64,000 nt of DNA from Benincasa hispida (GCF_009727055.1 NC_052360.1:71194323-71258322); one strand, 5' to 3'. Shown: positions 23,328 through 35,267, counted from the first letter of the stretch. Notes: generated by a model not told the origin, from the letters alone. Translations and numbers: made by a program.

Positions 23328-25433
23328 ATGTTTTAATTTTACTCAATCGCATGTGATGGGTTTCAATCTATTAGATAAAATTGAGATTGGAATCTAAAAT
23401 GGTTTTTAGGATTTGGCAATTAAATTAAGTTTTTTTGTTGTATTAATTTATAATTGCTCACATGTTTATTAGCACTAATGCATGAAAAAGGGTCTATACA
23501 TTTGCTAGAGTCATTAAAGTTGAAATTAGGATGTAATTGCTCGGTTTCAGGAAAGAGAACTGCTTTATATTTTGAGAAAAAGGGCTCACAGACCCGAATT
23601 TGCTCACAGACCCAACCTGAGCAACGCTCCAACCCGGTTTCTCGCACGCGTGCCTGTCTTTGCACGCCTGCCCTGCCCGAATCTGACTAGCGCACTCGCC
23701 TGCTCTGCTTCACGTGAACCGCGCACCCATGCGCCCGCCCGCTCTGCCTCCGTGACTCGCGCGCCTGTGCGTTTCTGTCGACCCACCCCGCGCTTCCATT
23801 GACTGTAGCAGCGTGCGTTGATCAGCCGGTCTAGATGGTCTGGACCTGTCTGTTTAACTTGGTTGAGTCGGTTTGACCGGTTCAACTTGGCTTTTGGAGT
23901 TTTGGGTTGATTCGAGAGTTTTTTGGCCAGTTCAAGTTGATTCAAAGGTGTTTGAAGCTAGTTAGAGAGCGGTTTTTTGTACTACACCAAATTATTATTG
24001 TAATAATTTAGTTGTTAGCTTAATTTATGAGCCAAAAATCCATTTTAGGGTGTTTAATTAATTATGCATGATGATGTATGTTTTAATTAAATTTTGAATC
24101 TTGTTGTGCATATAATATGCCATATAGATTTAAAATCCTACCATAGGTTGACATGTACATGCATTTGATATATGTTATAATTGTTATAATGTATATAGTA
24201 TGCATGTTAAGTTTTTTTAATATAAAGTGTTATATTAAAGCATGATCATTAAGTATGAATGTATGTTATAGATGTATGATTCTAGGGTGATAATGGTTAT
24301 AATTTTATTTTATAATTGTTATAAAATAACCTAGACTTTAAAATCTATTACAAAGGTAAAAGTTGCATGCTCACCTAGGATTAAATTGGTGCAATTTCAT
24401 TAGGCTTTTCTAAAGAGTTAGAATAGGTCGATTATTTGTTAAACAAAGAGTTATTTACATACCCAGGGAGATCTTGTCTAAGGTTGGGGGTTCTTAAGAT
24501 GACGGTTTACGAAACACCTCCTACTTGGAGATAAAACTGGCGTCTAAGTCAAATAACCCTAGTTTTAATAAGCATGCATGAGAGATGTGAGGTAATAAAT
24601 TTTTTTTTAACACCTAGACATCATAGGTTAAAATCCAGTATAAGAGTTATACATGGATCTATCACCTAGACTTAGGATATGTTTAATTTAGCCGAAATAT
24701 ATCTCTAAGTATTTTTTAATATATACCCTAAACCGTTATAGAACACTTCAGCTAGAGAGAAGTAGCGTACTTTTAGCTCTAGCGTCCCTAAGAGTTCACA
24801 TCGTGAGGTCCATGCAGGTCTTTGAGCCGTGCTTAAGAGTGGACTCCCTTCGGAGAGTGTTTGCATGGATCAATATCAAGGTGACTAGGGGAAGTAGTTC
24901 ATAGTAAGTGGGTGAGGGGTATGTAACAACATATCCCACGGTCTCTTCCATTATGTTGCATTGTGAGATTCCTATAATGCGCCTGCATGTCTGCCCTGGA
25001 GCGACCTTTCCCTTCGGAGGGTTGTATTATAGGATTCGAAACACTGCGAACTCCAAATCTGGATAGACTCTCTTAGATCAGTTTTCATATTGACTTTCCA
25101 TTTTCGGGAGCATGTTGATTCTGGTCTGCAATCCAAAAATGGAAAGGTTACACTTACAAGAATTACTAAGATGATAGTACATTCTCGACCAAAGTAGTGA
25201 TAAAAAAAGTGCTATAAGAATAAAGAGTTATTATGGGGTTACCATCTAGTCAAGATTGTCTTGGTTCAAAAGAGGAATAATCGATTGCCCTTTGGTGGAG
25301 GTTACTATAAACTTTTGAAATATCGTTGCAAAATATAATAATGAAGGGTACATTATTAGTTTTTTTGCTAAACTTGATTGGATTTAAAAGATTAATGTTT
25401 TTTTATTAAAAAGGATATGTTTATCTTTTCAAC
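23328..25433 (+). other. Copia leader between PBS and gag
   Basis: About 2.1 kb without coding signal. A GC-rich block at 23580-23870 is rich in CGC. An AT-rich part and then a block near 24730-25020 (TAGCGTCCCTAAGAGTTCAC) follow. Placement before the gag start makes it the 5' untranslated leader. I see no other element inserted in it. Confidence 0.55.
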
Positions 25434-25565
25434 ATGAATAGCTCGATAATGCAACTCTTAGCTTCCGAGAAACTAAACAACGATAATTATTCGGCATGGA
25501 AATCAAATATAAACACAATACTGGTAGTTGACGATCTAAGATTTGTCTTAACTAAGGAATGTCCT
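25434..25565 (+). pseudogene. Copia gag N-terminus, 44 codons, truncated
   Basis: The ATG at 25434 opens MNSSIMQLLASEKLNNDNYS, then AWKSNINTILVVDDLRFVLT and KECP. This is the characteristic start of plant copia gag (the LNGDNYxxWK pattern). The frame stops at 25566-25568, exactly where a family A-like LTR begins, so the rest of gag was cut off by that junction. Confidence 0.88.
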
Positions 25566-26124
25566 TAATAACTGGTAGAAATGCCAGTTATTATAAGCCT
25601 TTTATTTAGAATTATGAAGGCTAATAAGTAGAAAATGTGGTGATAATACTTAGAATTTGTGAAAAAATTAGGTTTGCGTCGATTAGCACCTAAATCCTCA
25701 CTGACCCCAGTATTATGCGTTACTTCATGCCAAAGTATTTATTTTTGTAGCTATCACAGGAATCAAACGCATGCACTAAAGCCAGGCGACCACAAAGAAA
25801 AATACAGGCGCTGAAAATAGAGCTATCGCATAAACGAATGCATGTGGTGATCGCATGCGTCCATCGCACGGAAGTTGTGGTGATCAAGCGAATGCAGTGA
25901 TCACTTGGAGATTGCGACCATGGAGTAATAGTCTTAATAGAAGAGCGATCGCAAGATGGGTAGAATGCGTTGATACTTCAGCTGGATCAAACTCAGATGT
26001 ATACTTTGGGAGTATCAACAAGATAAAACTATGTCACAATGCTCATACTGCGACAAAAGCAGCAGTGAACCATAATGCAATCATGATAGCTGTCGGCGTT
26101 TAAACTCTATAAATAACCCTTTGG
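25566..26124 (+). repeat. Diverged family A-like LTR, 5' part
   Basis: Starts TAATAACTGGTAGAAATG, clearly related to the family A start but with a paired change in the terminal hairpin (25568-25591). Downstream order of short conserved blocks, including TATAAATA at 26108-26115, matches family A. It is truncated just after the TATA box, where minus-strand internal sequence begins. It represents a separate subfamily. Confidence 0.75.
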
Positions 26125-27239
26125 ACCTCCAACTACAGTTGTGTGCCAATCTCAATTTTAACTCTTGATTTTTCAGCTAAGTTTATCTTTCGCTGGTCAA
26201 AGGAGTTGTCTCTTATATTCTTATTTTTTTTCTCTCTCATTTTTTTCTTTTCATGTTGCATCGTTCTTGGAAACCCACCTTCGTTTTGGCTTGCTCCCAT
26301 GGGTGTCATGCGAACATCCAACTACGAGCAAGTTCCTTTCACGACTTAACTCTTATCTGATTTGGTTTTTTTCCCTTGCACTGACATTGGAGTTTATATG
26401 ATTTTTTTTTTTTTTTTGATGATGAACGCATTTTTCTAAGGATAACCACATCCGCTTGATCGCATTTGCTTAGACCTTCCCCACCCCCAAATTTAGAGAT
26501 GCGCAAGGTTCTCATTGCGTTGTTATGGAAAGAATAGACAAAACACTTAGTTAAAATTTTGAAAAGAAGGTTTGAGCAGAGTCTTGAAGGGTAAAAGGTA
26601 AAACAATGCTATTGCTACGAATTATCTAAGTGTTAGTCAGAAAATACAAAGTGTGAGAAATGATGCGAAGGGTATGCATATTACTCATCATGGCAGCGCA
26701 ATGAATAACGCAAAATATAAGATAAAGGACATCACAATAATTGACAAAGGATGGTAAATAAGAGGCTAATGCATACAAAAAGAATAGTTACTCAGTTGTA
26801 TTAAAAATTAACCAAGTATACAAAGAATTACAAATATCGCAAAACAAAATTTTGAGCATGTACAAAGAATCAAGGAATAGCTTCTATACATAGAAATAAT
26901 GAATGAAATTATCCTTTGTATTTTAATCGGATGGGTGCAAAGTTAAAGATTAACGCAATACATCTGTTACCGCAAATGCATATTTGCAGAGGACGGGAAA
27001 CAACGCATGTATCAGTGCAACACTCCCCTCAACTCAACGCATTTCTAGAGGATGGGTGCAGGGTATTTCTACTGGCGCAACACTACCTCAACATAGTGCG
27101 TTTTTGCTAAGGACGGGCAAAAACACACATAAGAGCGCAGCACACCCTTCAGCATAATGCATTTGGGTAAGATGGACGCAAAGTGTATCTTGTTAGCACA
27201 AGATGTACCCATCATCGCAATGCATACTTGATGTTGATC

Positions 27240-27303
<64 letters not shown>

Positions 27304-27560
27304 TTATTTATTTTATATTTTTTTTTTCATTCATCAACAACGCAAGTCTCGAGGACTTTGAGGTATTCATTTTCTTTTAAACAATCATTCACAGAGAATT
27401 TAAAAAAACGCAATTAATGCAGAAAGTAAGCAAATTGAACAGAGCACAAAAATTAATGCAATTGAATTAAATGAAAAGTAAATTCATAAAGCAGTAAAAG
27501 CTAGTTTAAGAAAGCAATAATTAACGTAATGCATAAAGCAATAAAGAAAGCAATTAAACA
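26125..27560 (-). mobile_element. Family A 3' internal region, minus strand, with microsatellite
   Basis: The reverse complement matches the 3' untranslated internal region of other copies, including the internal tract (CCCCACCCCCAAATTT near 26475-26490). Further on, 26980-27190 matches the block after E1 integrase (near 57780-58000). A (TTA)n array lies at 27241-27302. No ORF. Confidence 0.7.
27241..27302. repeat. (TTA)n microsatellite, about 20 units
   Basis: Uninterrupted TTA/ATT repeats. The array is probably polymorphic in length and its true length may be misassembled. Confidence 0.95.
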
Positions 27561-27669
27561 TAGATTTTAGAGATGCTGTTTGAAAGAAATTTCTCACGAT
27601 TACTGCAATGCACACCTCTCAGGCGGTCAAACTTGCCTGCACAATGTCATCAAGGACATTGTTCACCTC

Positions 27670-28065
27670 TTTGCCTCATCCCGTAATGTGTACGGGAAGA
27701 GATACAATCTAATTTCTTCGAGAGTCACACCAAATATGGAGAATGCATTGCACATTTCTACAAAGCTGGTCAAATGAGCATGCGGGTCTTTTCCTCTCTA
27801 AATTGTCCCGCATTTTGGATCATTTGAAGCATGATCGGCCTTATCTCAAACCTTGCATTCTCCTCAACGGTGGGTCTTGAAATTTTAGAGCTTAATTTTG
27901 TTCTGACGTGTCCCGTTGCGAAAAATACACATGATCTCTTTGTCAGTTTAGAATTTATGGATCAATTCCAGTACTCATAAACTGTCAGCCTGTTCTTCGC
28001 ATTAAACAGACAGTGCAAAGAGATCTGTCCTACAACATACCATAAAAGTATTCAACAGTAACCGT
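27670..28065 (-). pseudogene. Athila-like gag fragment, minus strand
   Basis: Read on the minus strand: PIMLQMIQN region, then SFVEMCNAFSIFGVTLEEIR and LYLFPYTLRDEAKR, the same gag core as in A1 and E2. It breaks off after LRDEAKR near 27670. The PBS lies just upstream (28072-28089), so this is the 5' end of a minus-strand element. Part of the expected DPHAHLT sequence is present with changes. Confidence 0.75.
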
Positions 28066-28071
28066 TATCAA

Positions 28072-28089
28072 TCCCCGACAACGGCACCA
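28072..28089 (-). promoter_or_regulatory. tRNA-Asp type PBS, inner copy
   Basis: Minus strand TGGTGCCGTTGTCGGGGA, preceded by AAGTTTA. It is the second of two PBS-like copies 93 bp apart, and the one nearer gag. Confidence 0.65.
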
Positions 28090-28164
28090 TAAACTTGTAA
28101 CGATAAAAATTAATTCCTTATTATGCATGCAATGTGATGATAGATAATGTGCTACGAGCTCATG

Positions 28165-28182
28165 TCCTCGGCAACGGCGCCA
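28165..28182 (-). promoter_or_regulatory. tRNA-Asp type PBS, LTR-proximal copy
   Basis: Minus strand TGGCGCCGTTGCCGAGGA, preceded by AAGTTTA and by an LTR 3' end (28190-28305 on the minus strand). One mismatch to the tRNA-Asp complement, fewer than the inner copy. Confidence 0.7.
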
Positions 28183-28189
28183 TAAACTT

Positions 28190-28305
28190 GTTGCGATGAA
28201 AATTATGTCTTTATATCTTTAACTTTAAGCATGTGGAAAAATATGAATATGAAGTGCTATATACGCTCAAGTGCTTGCAATAAAGACATTTCTATGCGAT
28301 ACTAC
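28190..28305 (-). repeat. 3' tail of a minus-strand family A-like LTR
   Basis: The reverse complement starts GTAGTATCGCAT, which matches the last part of other family A LTRs, and ends at the PBS spacer. The rest of this LTR is replaced by a plus-strand LTR at 28306. Confidence 0.55.
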
Positions 28306-28566
28306 TGATAACTTTTAGAAATACAAGTTATTTATACTGTTTTATTTAGATATTGCGGCTAAAATAAAGAAAAGTTGCGTCCACAGTATAGAAATTGGCT
28401 AAGAAATGCGAGAATTTTAAATTGTCATCAATACACCCACTAACACCATTGCGATGGTAGAATAGATGTTTAAATTTCTGTTTTGCAGGAAATCAGTCAC
28501 TGCATGCGTTAATGGCTCAAAGATAAAAGAAACAAAGCATCTATGTCGCATTGCGCCCATCTTTCG
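28306..28566 (+). repeat. Family A LTR start, cut by a gypsy LTR
   Basis: The first 261 bases of a family A LTR (TGATAACTTTTAG; one hairpin pair lost). It ends where the TGTAAGACC LTR begins at 28567. Confidence 0.8.
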
Positions 28567-30154
28567 TGTAAGACCCTAACACTAAATCTAAAGTGGGAGG
28601 TTAAATAGAGAAGAAAAATCCTAAGTAAGGATATTGGAACAAAGGGTGGAAAATATTAAAATTATCCAAAAAGGTGACCAAAGGTCCAAACGCCTATGAA
28701 GGGCTTAAAACATGTGGGGCGCAAGAATGCATGGAGGATGGAAGCAAGAAGACTTGAAAAATGGCTAAGGGTTGCATCACTTAAATCTTGTGTTGAGAGC
28801 ATATTTAGAGAGTTACGTTTGAGTTATTAGGCTGCCAAATTGATTGGAGATCAAAAGAAACAAAGGTTGCATTGGTGAGGCATTGAGTCAGTCGGACGCA
28901 TATCTAGTCCACATCCTGCGCGCACGCCTCGCAGTGTTGCGTCCATCCGCACACCTCGCTCGACGCATCTCGCACACTAGCCCAGTGCAGCTGCCTTCCC
29001 CGTGAAACGCATCATGCCCAGCGCAATGCACGCCCAGTGCGTCAACTCCCTGTGCGGCACAACACGCCCACCCTGCCTACTGTCCAACGTCCAGTTGCCT
29101 ACCACGGTCCAAATAATCTCTAAAAAGGCAAACTTGAGGATTTTGGCTAAATTGGAGAAGAGTAAGCTGATATTTTCATTATATAATGGTATTTTGGCTA
29201 TTTTGACATTATTTATTGATATAACAAGTATTAATTGAGGAATTTCCATTGATATGGAGGAATTCTCCAGAAGGTATCCTCAAGGTGATTTTTAGTGGAA
29301 AAACTTGCTTGCGGTGAGTGTTTACTTAGTTTATTGTGTTGATATGTGGATAAATGCATATGTAAGTGCAAAATGCATGTTTATGATGTTATGTTGTTTG
29401 CCATGATATTGTTTGTGAAATTTCTATGGAAACTGAGATTATACCTGGACTACATAAGTTAGCATGCTTAATAAAAGGTGCTTGGTGGGAAAATATAGTC
29501 GACCTCGGTCGACGAGAAATAATAGTCGGTGATGACCAGCAGGAAAGATAGTCAAGTTACCTAAACTTGACTAGCGGGAAAAGAATTGTCGATGTGCACA
29601 TTGGCAAGAAAAGTGGGTTATAGGAAAGTTTCCATAAAAAGTTGTTATGATTCATAATGTGTCCATGATATGAGCATGCCACGTATAGCATGGAACTAGA
29701 GGATGATGATTGAATGAATGTACAGATGATCATGCATAAATTACTGGAATTGTGATTATGTGATTGATTTCCCAAAAATACATTTTGCAAAGTGACTATT
29801 ATTTTTAAAAGAACCACTCACTGGGCTTAGTAGCTCACACTCTTCCAAATGTTTTCTTATATCCCCTCCCCCTCCCCCCCCAGGTAGCAAAGCAGAGCAT
29901 TCAGGAAGGAGTCTACCAACCACCAACACACCAGGACTTGGTAAATTCGCAGGACACGGCTCGGATCATGTAATAAAGAATATAGGAAATTGAACTATGT
30001 GTATGAAAGTTAGATAGAGTGTTGTAAACATGTTGAAATCTTTAATACATAAGGGGGGAAATGTTAAATTTAAATGTTTTGTTGGAATACTACTGGTGTA
30101 CCTTCACGCTCCCTTCGAAGTCTTGGGGGCTAAGGCTAGGGAGGGGGTGTGACA
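28567..30154 (+). repeat. 5' LTR of the gag-only element
   Basis: 1588 bp with TG...CA ends (TGTAAGACCCTAACAC to GGTGTGACA). The first about 210 bases are repeated at 32486-32696 with few differences. Small ORFs inside (for example at 29002) are not conserved and I do not call them. Confidence 0.85.
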
Positions 30155-30157
30155 GCT

Positions 30158-30169
30158 TGGTATCAGAGC
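30158..30169 (+). promoter_or_regulatory. Primer-binding site (initiator-Met tRNA)
   Basis: TGGTATCAGAGC, a perfect match to the usual complement of initiator-Met tRNA, three bases after the LTR end. Confidence 0.9.
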
Positions 30170-30662
30170 AAAGGTTTACGTAAAACCTAGGAAAAAATTT
30201 TGTCTAGCATAAGTATAAATAGAATCTAGGAAAAAGGGATAGGTTAAAGCCAAAGCGGCATCAGGAAAAGGCTTACCTAAGGTAGGGAAGCCAGATAATA
30301 TCAGAAGATAGGCTAGGTCAAAACCTAAAAAGGAATAAATTTAATGAAATATACTAGGAAAACCTAAAGTGGAGTCAGAAAAGGTTAGGAAAAAGAAATA
30401 AGGAATAATAAGTGGACATAGGAAAAAATGAGAAAGGGGAAGTGAAAATAAAGAAATTAGTAAGTAATAACCTGAATAATGTCCAGTGTAGGAAATGAAT
30501 CCGAGCAGACAAGACTGAGGGTGGAATGACTCCGGAAAGCAAGCTGGAGACTGCGACGCTAGCCTAGGGGAAAACCCTGAAAAATCTGAGAATAGTGTGA
30601 AGAATAATACTGAATATCCTATTACCTTGAACAATGCAAATTTAGTGGGATCCTGAACTAAC

Positions 30663-31082
30663 ATGAGATGTCCACAATGTGGTAAAAATCATAGCGGTCT
30701 GTGTCTGAAAGGGACTATAATTTTCTATGGGTGTGGCAAGGTTGGCCATATCCGCAAAAATTGTTATGCTTTTCAGAGAAAAACAAGAGAGATTCAGGAA
30801 AAATATCAACGAGAACTGGCTGGAGGTTTGAGTTCAGGAAGTAACAACATATTACCTGAACTGATAGTGGACCAAGAATGGGTGCGTGCAGCAAAGAAGG
30901 ATATTCCTCGACGTATCGTGATTGAATTCGACGAACAGCCCACCTATGACTCTAACAACGCGGAATCCTATAAATTTTGTATTTTTTGTAAGGAAATAGG
31001 ACATGTTCAAGAGAGGTGTGTATGGAGAAACGAGAGGATGCACCATAACTTTGAAAATTTACGACTATCGAAGAACGAGTAA
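30663..31082 (+). CDS. Extra zinc-knuckle ORF upstream of gag
   Basis: 139 codons, uninterrupted, starting MRCPQCGKNHSGLC. It holds a C-x2-C-x4-H-x3-C cluster (residues 3-14), a knuckle missing its first cysteine (FYGCGKVGHIRKNC, residues 21-34) and a complete CCHC knuckle near the C-terminus (CIFCKEIGHVQERC). The first two resemble the tandem knuckles at the end of gypsy Gag, yet this ORF lies before gag and in its own reading unit. Such domains bind nucleic acid. It could be a duplicated Gag tail that evolved separately, or a relic of an older element. I cannot say whether it is translated. Confidence 0.6.
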   Translation: MRCPQCGKNHSGLCLKGTIIFYGCGKVGHIRKNCYAFQRKTREIQEKYQRELAGGLSSGSNNILPELIVDQEWVRAAKKDIPRRIVIEFDEQPTYDSNNAESYKFCIFCKEIGHVQERCVWRNERMHHNFENLRLSKNE

Positions 31083-31198
31083 ACAAGTAACTATGTAGAC
31101 TGAAAAAAACTACTAATGTAAATAGCAACAATATTCATAAATAAAAATAGTATGTTGATAACATATGTCTAATTTATATGTGAATGATTGTAAACAAA

Positions 31199-32200
31199 AT
31201 GCTGAGAAGTGGAAAACGTAGAACCGAGCAACCCTCTGGGAATGAAAGTGAATGTTCCTCAAGCCATCCAAAAGAAAAATCCAGAGAGGAAGAACAAATC
31301 GATAAATTCACCCAAAGACTTCATGCAAGCTTAGAAAATATACAACCTGATCCCGAAAAGAAATATGAGATAGAACGATTAAAGGCATTGGGAGCCACAA
31401 ACTTTGAAGGAACAAAGGATCCTACAGATGGAGAATCATGGATCAATCAAATAGAAAAATGTTTCGAGGTGATGAGATGTCTTGAAGTAAGTCTTGCCAC
31501 ATTCTTACTACAAAAACAGGCGAAAGATTGGTTGAAGCTACTAAAGAATAGGAGAGGAAATCAAGAAGAAATATGTTGGGAGGAGTTTCGAAAAGCATTT
31601 TTTGAAAGATTCTATCCCCGATCATTCAGGGATATGAAACAAGATGAATTCCTACAGCTCATGCAGGGAAACATGACTGTAGCGGAGTATGAATTAAAGT
31701 ATACGGAGTTATCCAAGTATGCTTTAAATATAATGGTGGATGAAAAAGAACGTTGTCGAAAGTTTGAAACAGGATTGAGACAAGAGATTCAAACTCCTAT
31801 TACAGCAACTGCAGAATGAAGAAAATTTTCAAGACTAATAGAAGCCGTGATGAGAGTAGAAAGAAGTTTAATGATGGAAGAAGTAAGACCGGAAAGAGAC
31901 TCATCAATGAGTCGGTGGTGGAGGGAAGAACCAAGAAATTTTACCCCCAGGGTAGAAAGCAAAAGTGGATGGAAAAGAAAAGGAATTACCAACACTAAAG
32001 CAGACCCTGAACGGGAGAGCCAAATAAAGGAGTCAATGGTGAGCGTTAACCAAAGACCAAGATGTCCGATCTGTAATAAATATCACTGGGGAAGATGTTG
32101 GGAGCAAACCCAAGAACGATCACACACATGTTTTAAGTGTGGCAGACCAGGACACTTTAAACAAGAATGTCCTCAGTTGATGGATACTGGAAATGTATAA
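31199..32200 (+). pseudogene. Gypsy gag with one internal stop
   Basis: MLRSGKRRTEQPSGNESECS at the start, then the gag core: YEIERLKALGATNFEGTKDP (residues about 60-80), SWINQIEKCFEVMRCLE, FLLQKQAKDWLKLL, FERFYPRSFRDMKQDEFLQL and YELKYTELSKYALNIM. A TGA at 31817-31819 (TAE*) interrupts, and the same frame continues to the nucleocapsid with tandem knuckles CPICNKYHWGRC and CFKCGRPGHFKQEC, ending at 32200. One point change would account for the stop. The next 285 bases hold only traces of the gag-protease linker (IYGLTQDRED), then the LTR. Confidence 0.85.
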
Positions 32201-32485
32201 CCAAACAACCCGGGAGGAAGATCAATGACGGTTGAAGGAGGATGAACTATAGGAGGAAGAAAAGAGGAAACAGGAAAAATGACGTTGAGGAAAATATATG
32301 GACTAACTCAAGATAGGGAAGACAATATGTCGGTCGTGGGAAAAGGGAAAGAGAAAGTTTTAGAATACTAGAATAAAAGTTGTGGTATAATAAAACTGTA
32401 TGAGGCAAACTATTAAATAAAAGTTCTGTTCTAAATTAAGTTTCGTTTAATTTCGAGGAAGAAATTATTTTAAGGGGGTGGTAAA

Positions 32486-32696
32486 TGCAAGACCCTAACA
32501 CTAAATCTAAAGTGGGAGGTTAAATAGACAAGAAAAATCCTAAGTAAGGATATTGGAACAAAGGATGGAAAAAATTAAAATTATCCAAAAAGGTTACCAA
32601 AGGTCCTAACGCCTATGAAGGGCTTAAAACATGTGGGACGCAAGAATGCATGGAGGATGGAAGCAAGAAGACTTGAAAAATGGCTAAGGGTTGCAT
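32486..32696 (+). repeat. Truncated 3' LTR of the gag-only element
   Basis: Aligns with 28567-28777 with a handful of differences, preceded by AAGGGGGTGGTAAA (polypurine tract). It breaks off at GGTTGCAT, where family A integrase sequence begins. Confidence 0.85.
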
Positions 32697-33071
32697 ATGA
32701 GAATCAACGCATATGAGAACGCAAAGATTTACAAGGAGCTGGAGGAATGGAGGATCAATGCATATAAGAACACAAAGATTTACAAGGAGCGCGCAAAGCG
32801 TTGGCATGACAAACATATATGCAGCAAGAACCTCCAAGTCGGGCAGAGGGTCTTACTATTCGACTCACGATTATGGCTCTTCCCTAGAAAATTAAAGTCA
32901 CGTTGGTCCGGACCATTCATAGTTAGAGAAGTATTTCTGCATGGTGCGGAAGAGTTATCGAATGATGACGGAACCAACATATTCAAAGTTAACGGGCAGC
33001 GAGTAAAAGTATATCATGGAGAAGGCTGGCATCGCCAAGTCGACTCTGTAGAACTAAGAGACTCTGAATAA
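32697..33071 (+). pseudogene. Athila-like integrase C-terminus fragment
   Basis: The frame from 32691 gives [48 protein letters not shown], and KVNGQRVKVYHGE, ending at 33071. This is the C-terminal DNA-binding end of integrase and matches 57107-57394 in E1. A short in-frame duplication repeats the NAYxNxKIYKE segment at the left edge. The catalytic core is absent, so this is a fragment created by truncation at 32696/32697. Confidence 0.85.
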
Positions 33072-34208
33072 GAAAGAATTAGGTGGTCCCTGCACTATCA
33101 AATAATCAAAATTCATCAGGGACGCAAGTTTTCGGAATCATGAAATCTTCAACTTTTCTCTACTACTCAGAATTTTCATTTCACTATATCTTTTTAGTTC
33201 TTTATTTATTCTTAGTCTACAAGAAAAAAAAGGGGGCAATCGTGCTGAACGATTGCGGTAAAAATTTTGTTTTGTTTAATATTATTTGACCCTCACACTG
33301 TTTTTCTTGCAATGATCGAGGCGAACAATTGCGGAGGCGCCACACGACAAAGCAACTTATCTTATTCTGTCACCGCAATCTAAAGAAAGAAGATCACCGT
33401 AAAGCAGGATACATCAACAAACAATGCGGGTGATAGCGCAAATTTGGGGGTTGTATTCTTCCTTGACTTTATTCCAAATTTTGCACTATCGCATTGCATT
33501 TTAATTTTAAAAGTTTTATCACCGCATCCTCTTTGATTACCATAATCATTTAACATTGATAAATTTAGTAAGTCATCGCATGTTGCCTCTTTGCCAATTA
33601 TGATTTCAATGATGATACACATGCTTCTATTTTTTTTTCTTATATACTAGAATCAGCTTAATCTTAGAAAAGTCACTTCATGAAATATTTCTAGAAGTTA
33701 GAGGTCTGCTAGCTTTCTTTCAAACTCTCTTTACGTAGCTTCATAAGAACATCGCATGACTTCTTTCAATCTTTTGGCAATTGGGACATTGCCGCATTTT
33801 AAATTTGGGGGTGAGGTATTTACTTTCGACCTTGCTATTTTTAGCTTTACAAAAAAAAAAAATATATGTGAGAATAACAACTCCACTGTCAACGCAATAG
33901 GGAAACCGATATTGATAAGAGTTAAGTTGTGAAGGGCACTTACCCATAGTTGGATGTCCGCATGACACACGTGGGGGCAAGTCAAAACGAAAGTAAGTCG
34001 CCAGGTTCAATGCATAAATAAATGACCATGACTCCGCTGCCAAGTAGGTATGAGTTTAGTCTGAGGAAGAGCGCATTTCTCGTAGTTGGATGTCCGCATG
34101 ATACACGTGAAGGCAAGCCAAAACGAAGGCGAGGCACTTGGATCAATCCAAGGTCAGAAAAAAATGATAATGTCAAGAAATATGCAAGGATAAAAATCAT
34201 TTGACACC
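33072..34208 (+). other. 3' untranslated region after the integrase fragment
   Basis: Non-coding. Two AAATTTGGGGGT-like tracts occur, at 33440-33452 and 33799-33813, both well upstream of the LTR. A 40-bp TAGTTGGATGTCCGCATGAC motif occurs twice (33948 and 34084). Unlike other copies there is no good polypurine tract directly before the LTR at 34209. Confidence 0.65.
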
Positions 34209-35267
34209 TGATAACTTGTAGAAATACAAGTTATTTAATTGCCTTATTTAGATATTGCGGCCAAAAAAGAGGAAAGTTGCGTCAATTGTATGAAAATTGG
34301 TTAAGAAATACAATAATTATAAATTGTCGTCAATACACCCACTAACACCATTGCGATGGTAGAAAAGGATATTTCAAGTCTGTTTTGCATGATATTCAGT
34401 CACCATATGCGCTCATGGCTCAAGAGAGAAAGATTAACGCATCTACTCGCATTGTGCCCATCATTCAAGATGAATAGATCAATCAATGCAATGACGGTGC
34501 ATGCGACAATCGATCCAAAGCTGAACTTCAACCGCATGCAGTAATAAAAACAACACCACATGCGGGCACACGATTGAAGATGCAAATGAGCAGCGCAATC
34601 ACGGAGGATTTTGACACGTGTACAACTAACCGTTGTGCATTTTCGATGAATTGATTGCATAACAGAAGGAATATTTATTCCACCATTTTCGGAATTTCCA
34701 TAACAATAAAGTTGGGACCACACAAGTTAGAGAGTCAAAGCTTTCACCTATAAATACCCTCAAGGAATTCACTGAAAGATATACTTGATACACGAGATAA
34801 TTGATACGAGGCTATTAAGATAGAGGTTGATCTGAGTGCTAATCGGAGAAGATTCGAGAAGAAAAGAGACAAGGCCGAGAGGTGAGTCTCAGGGCGAATC
34901 AATCAAAATCCCCTTTATTACCGCATTTTTATCGCTTATCTTTACTTTACTGCACAATTTACTTTATCGCATTTTTAAATACTTGTACAAACAACACTTT
35001 TATTAAATTGAAAAACATCTGGTCGCGTATATCACAAATACAATGCAATTAACCTAAAACAATCCTTGTGTTCAACCTCGGATCACTCCGAGAAACTTGC
35101 GGTGGAATTATACTTGGTTCCAACACAAGGAAACTTGTGACAATGCATAGTATACTACAAGATTCTCATTTATAACGCATATCTAGAAGTAGTATCGCAT
35201 ATCATCGCAATCATCCATGTGTGGACTTGAACCTTGCTTGCATCATTGTATAGTTTATGTAACAACA
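34209..35267 (+). repeat. Family A LTR with internal deletion
   Basis: TGATAACTTGTAG start with a perfect terminal hairpin, TATAAATA at 34749-34756 and a donor-like AG|GTGAGT near 34880. It jumps near 34910 to the LTR 3' part, losing about 700 bp, and ends GTAACAACA followed by AGTTTA and the PBS. Confidence 0.8.

Larger units (their letters stand above)
28567..32696 (+). mobile_element. Gag-only gypsy-like element (TR-GAG-like), pol absent
   Basis: 5' LTR 28567-30154, initiator-Met PBS at 30158, an extra zinc-knuckle ORF (30663-31082), gag (31199-32200), a purine-rich tract near 32470 and a truncated 3' LTR (32486-32696). The internal region is 2.3 kb with no protease, RT or integrase. It fits the published class of terminal-repeat retrotransposons encoding only Gag, which rely on enzymes from other elements. 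Another LTR of the family lies at 40989-42300. Confidence 0.8.

Noticed and set aside
23572..23945. Ala/Arg-rich ORFs on both strands in the copia leader
   Set aside because: GC-rich block, overlapping on both strands, inside the untranslated leader between PBS and gag.
27241..27380. Ile-rich ORF suggesting a membrane segment
   Set aside because: It is a translation of the (TTA)n microsatellite.
28977..29249. ORFs on both strands in the LTR of the gag-only element
   Set aside because: Located in LTR U3, no domain, and not preserved in the minus-strand relative at 40989-42300.
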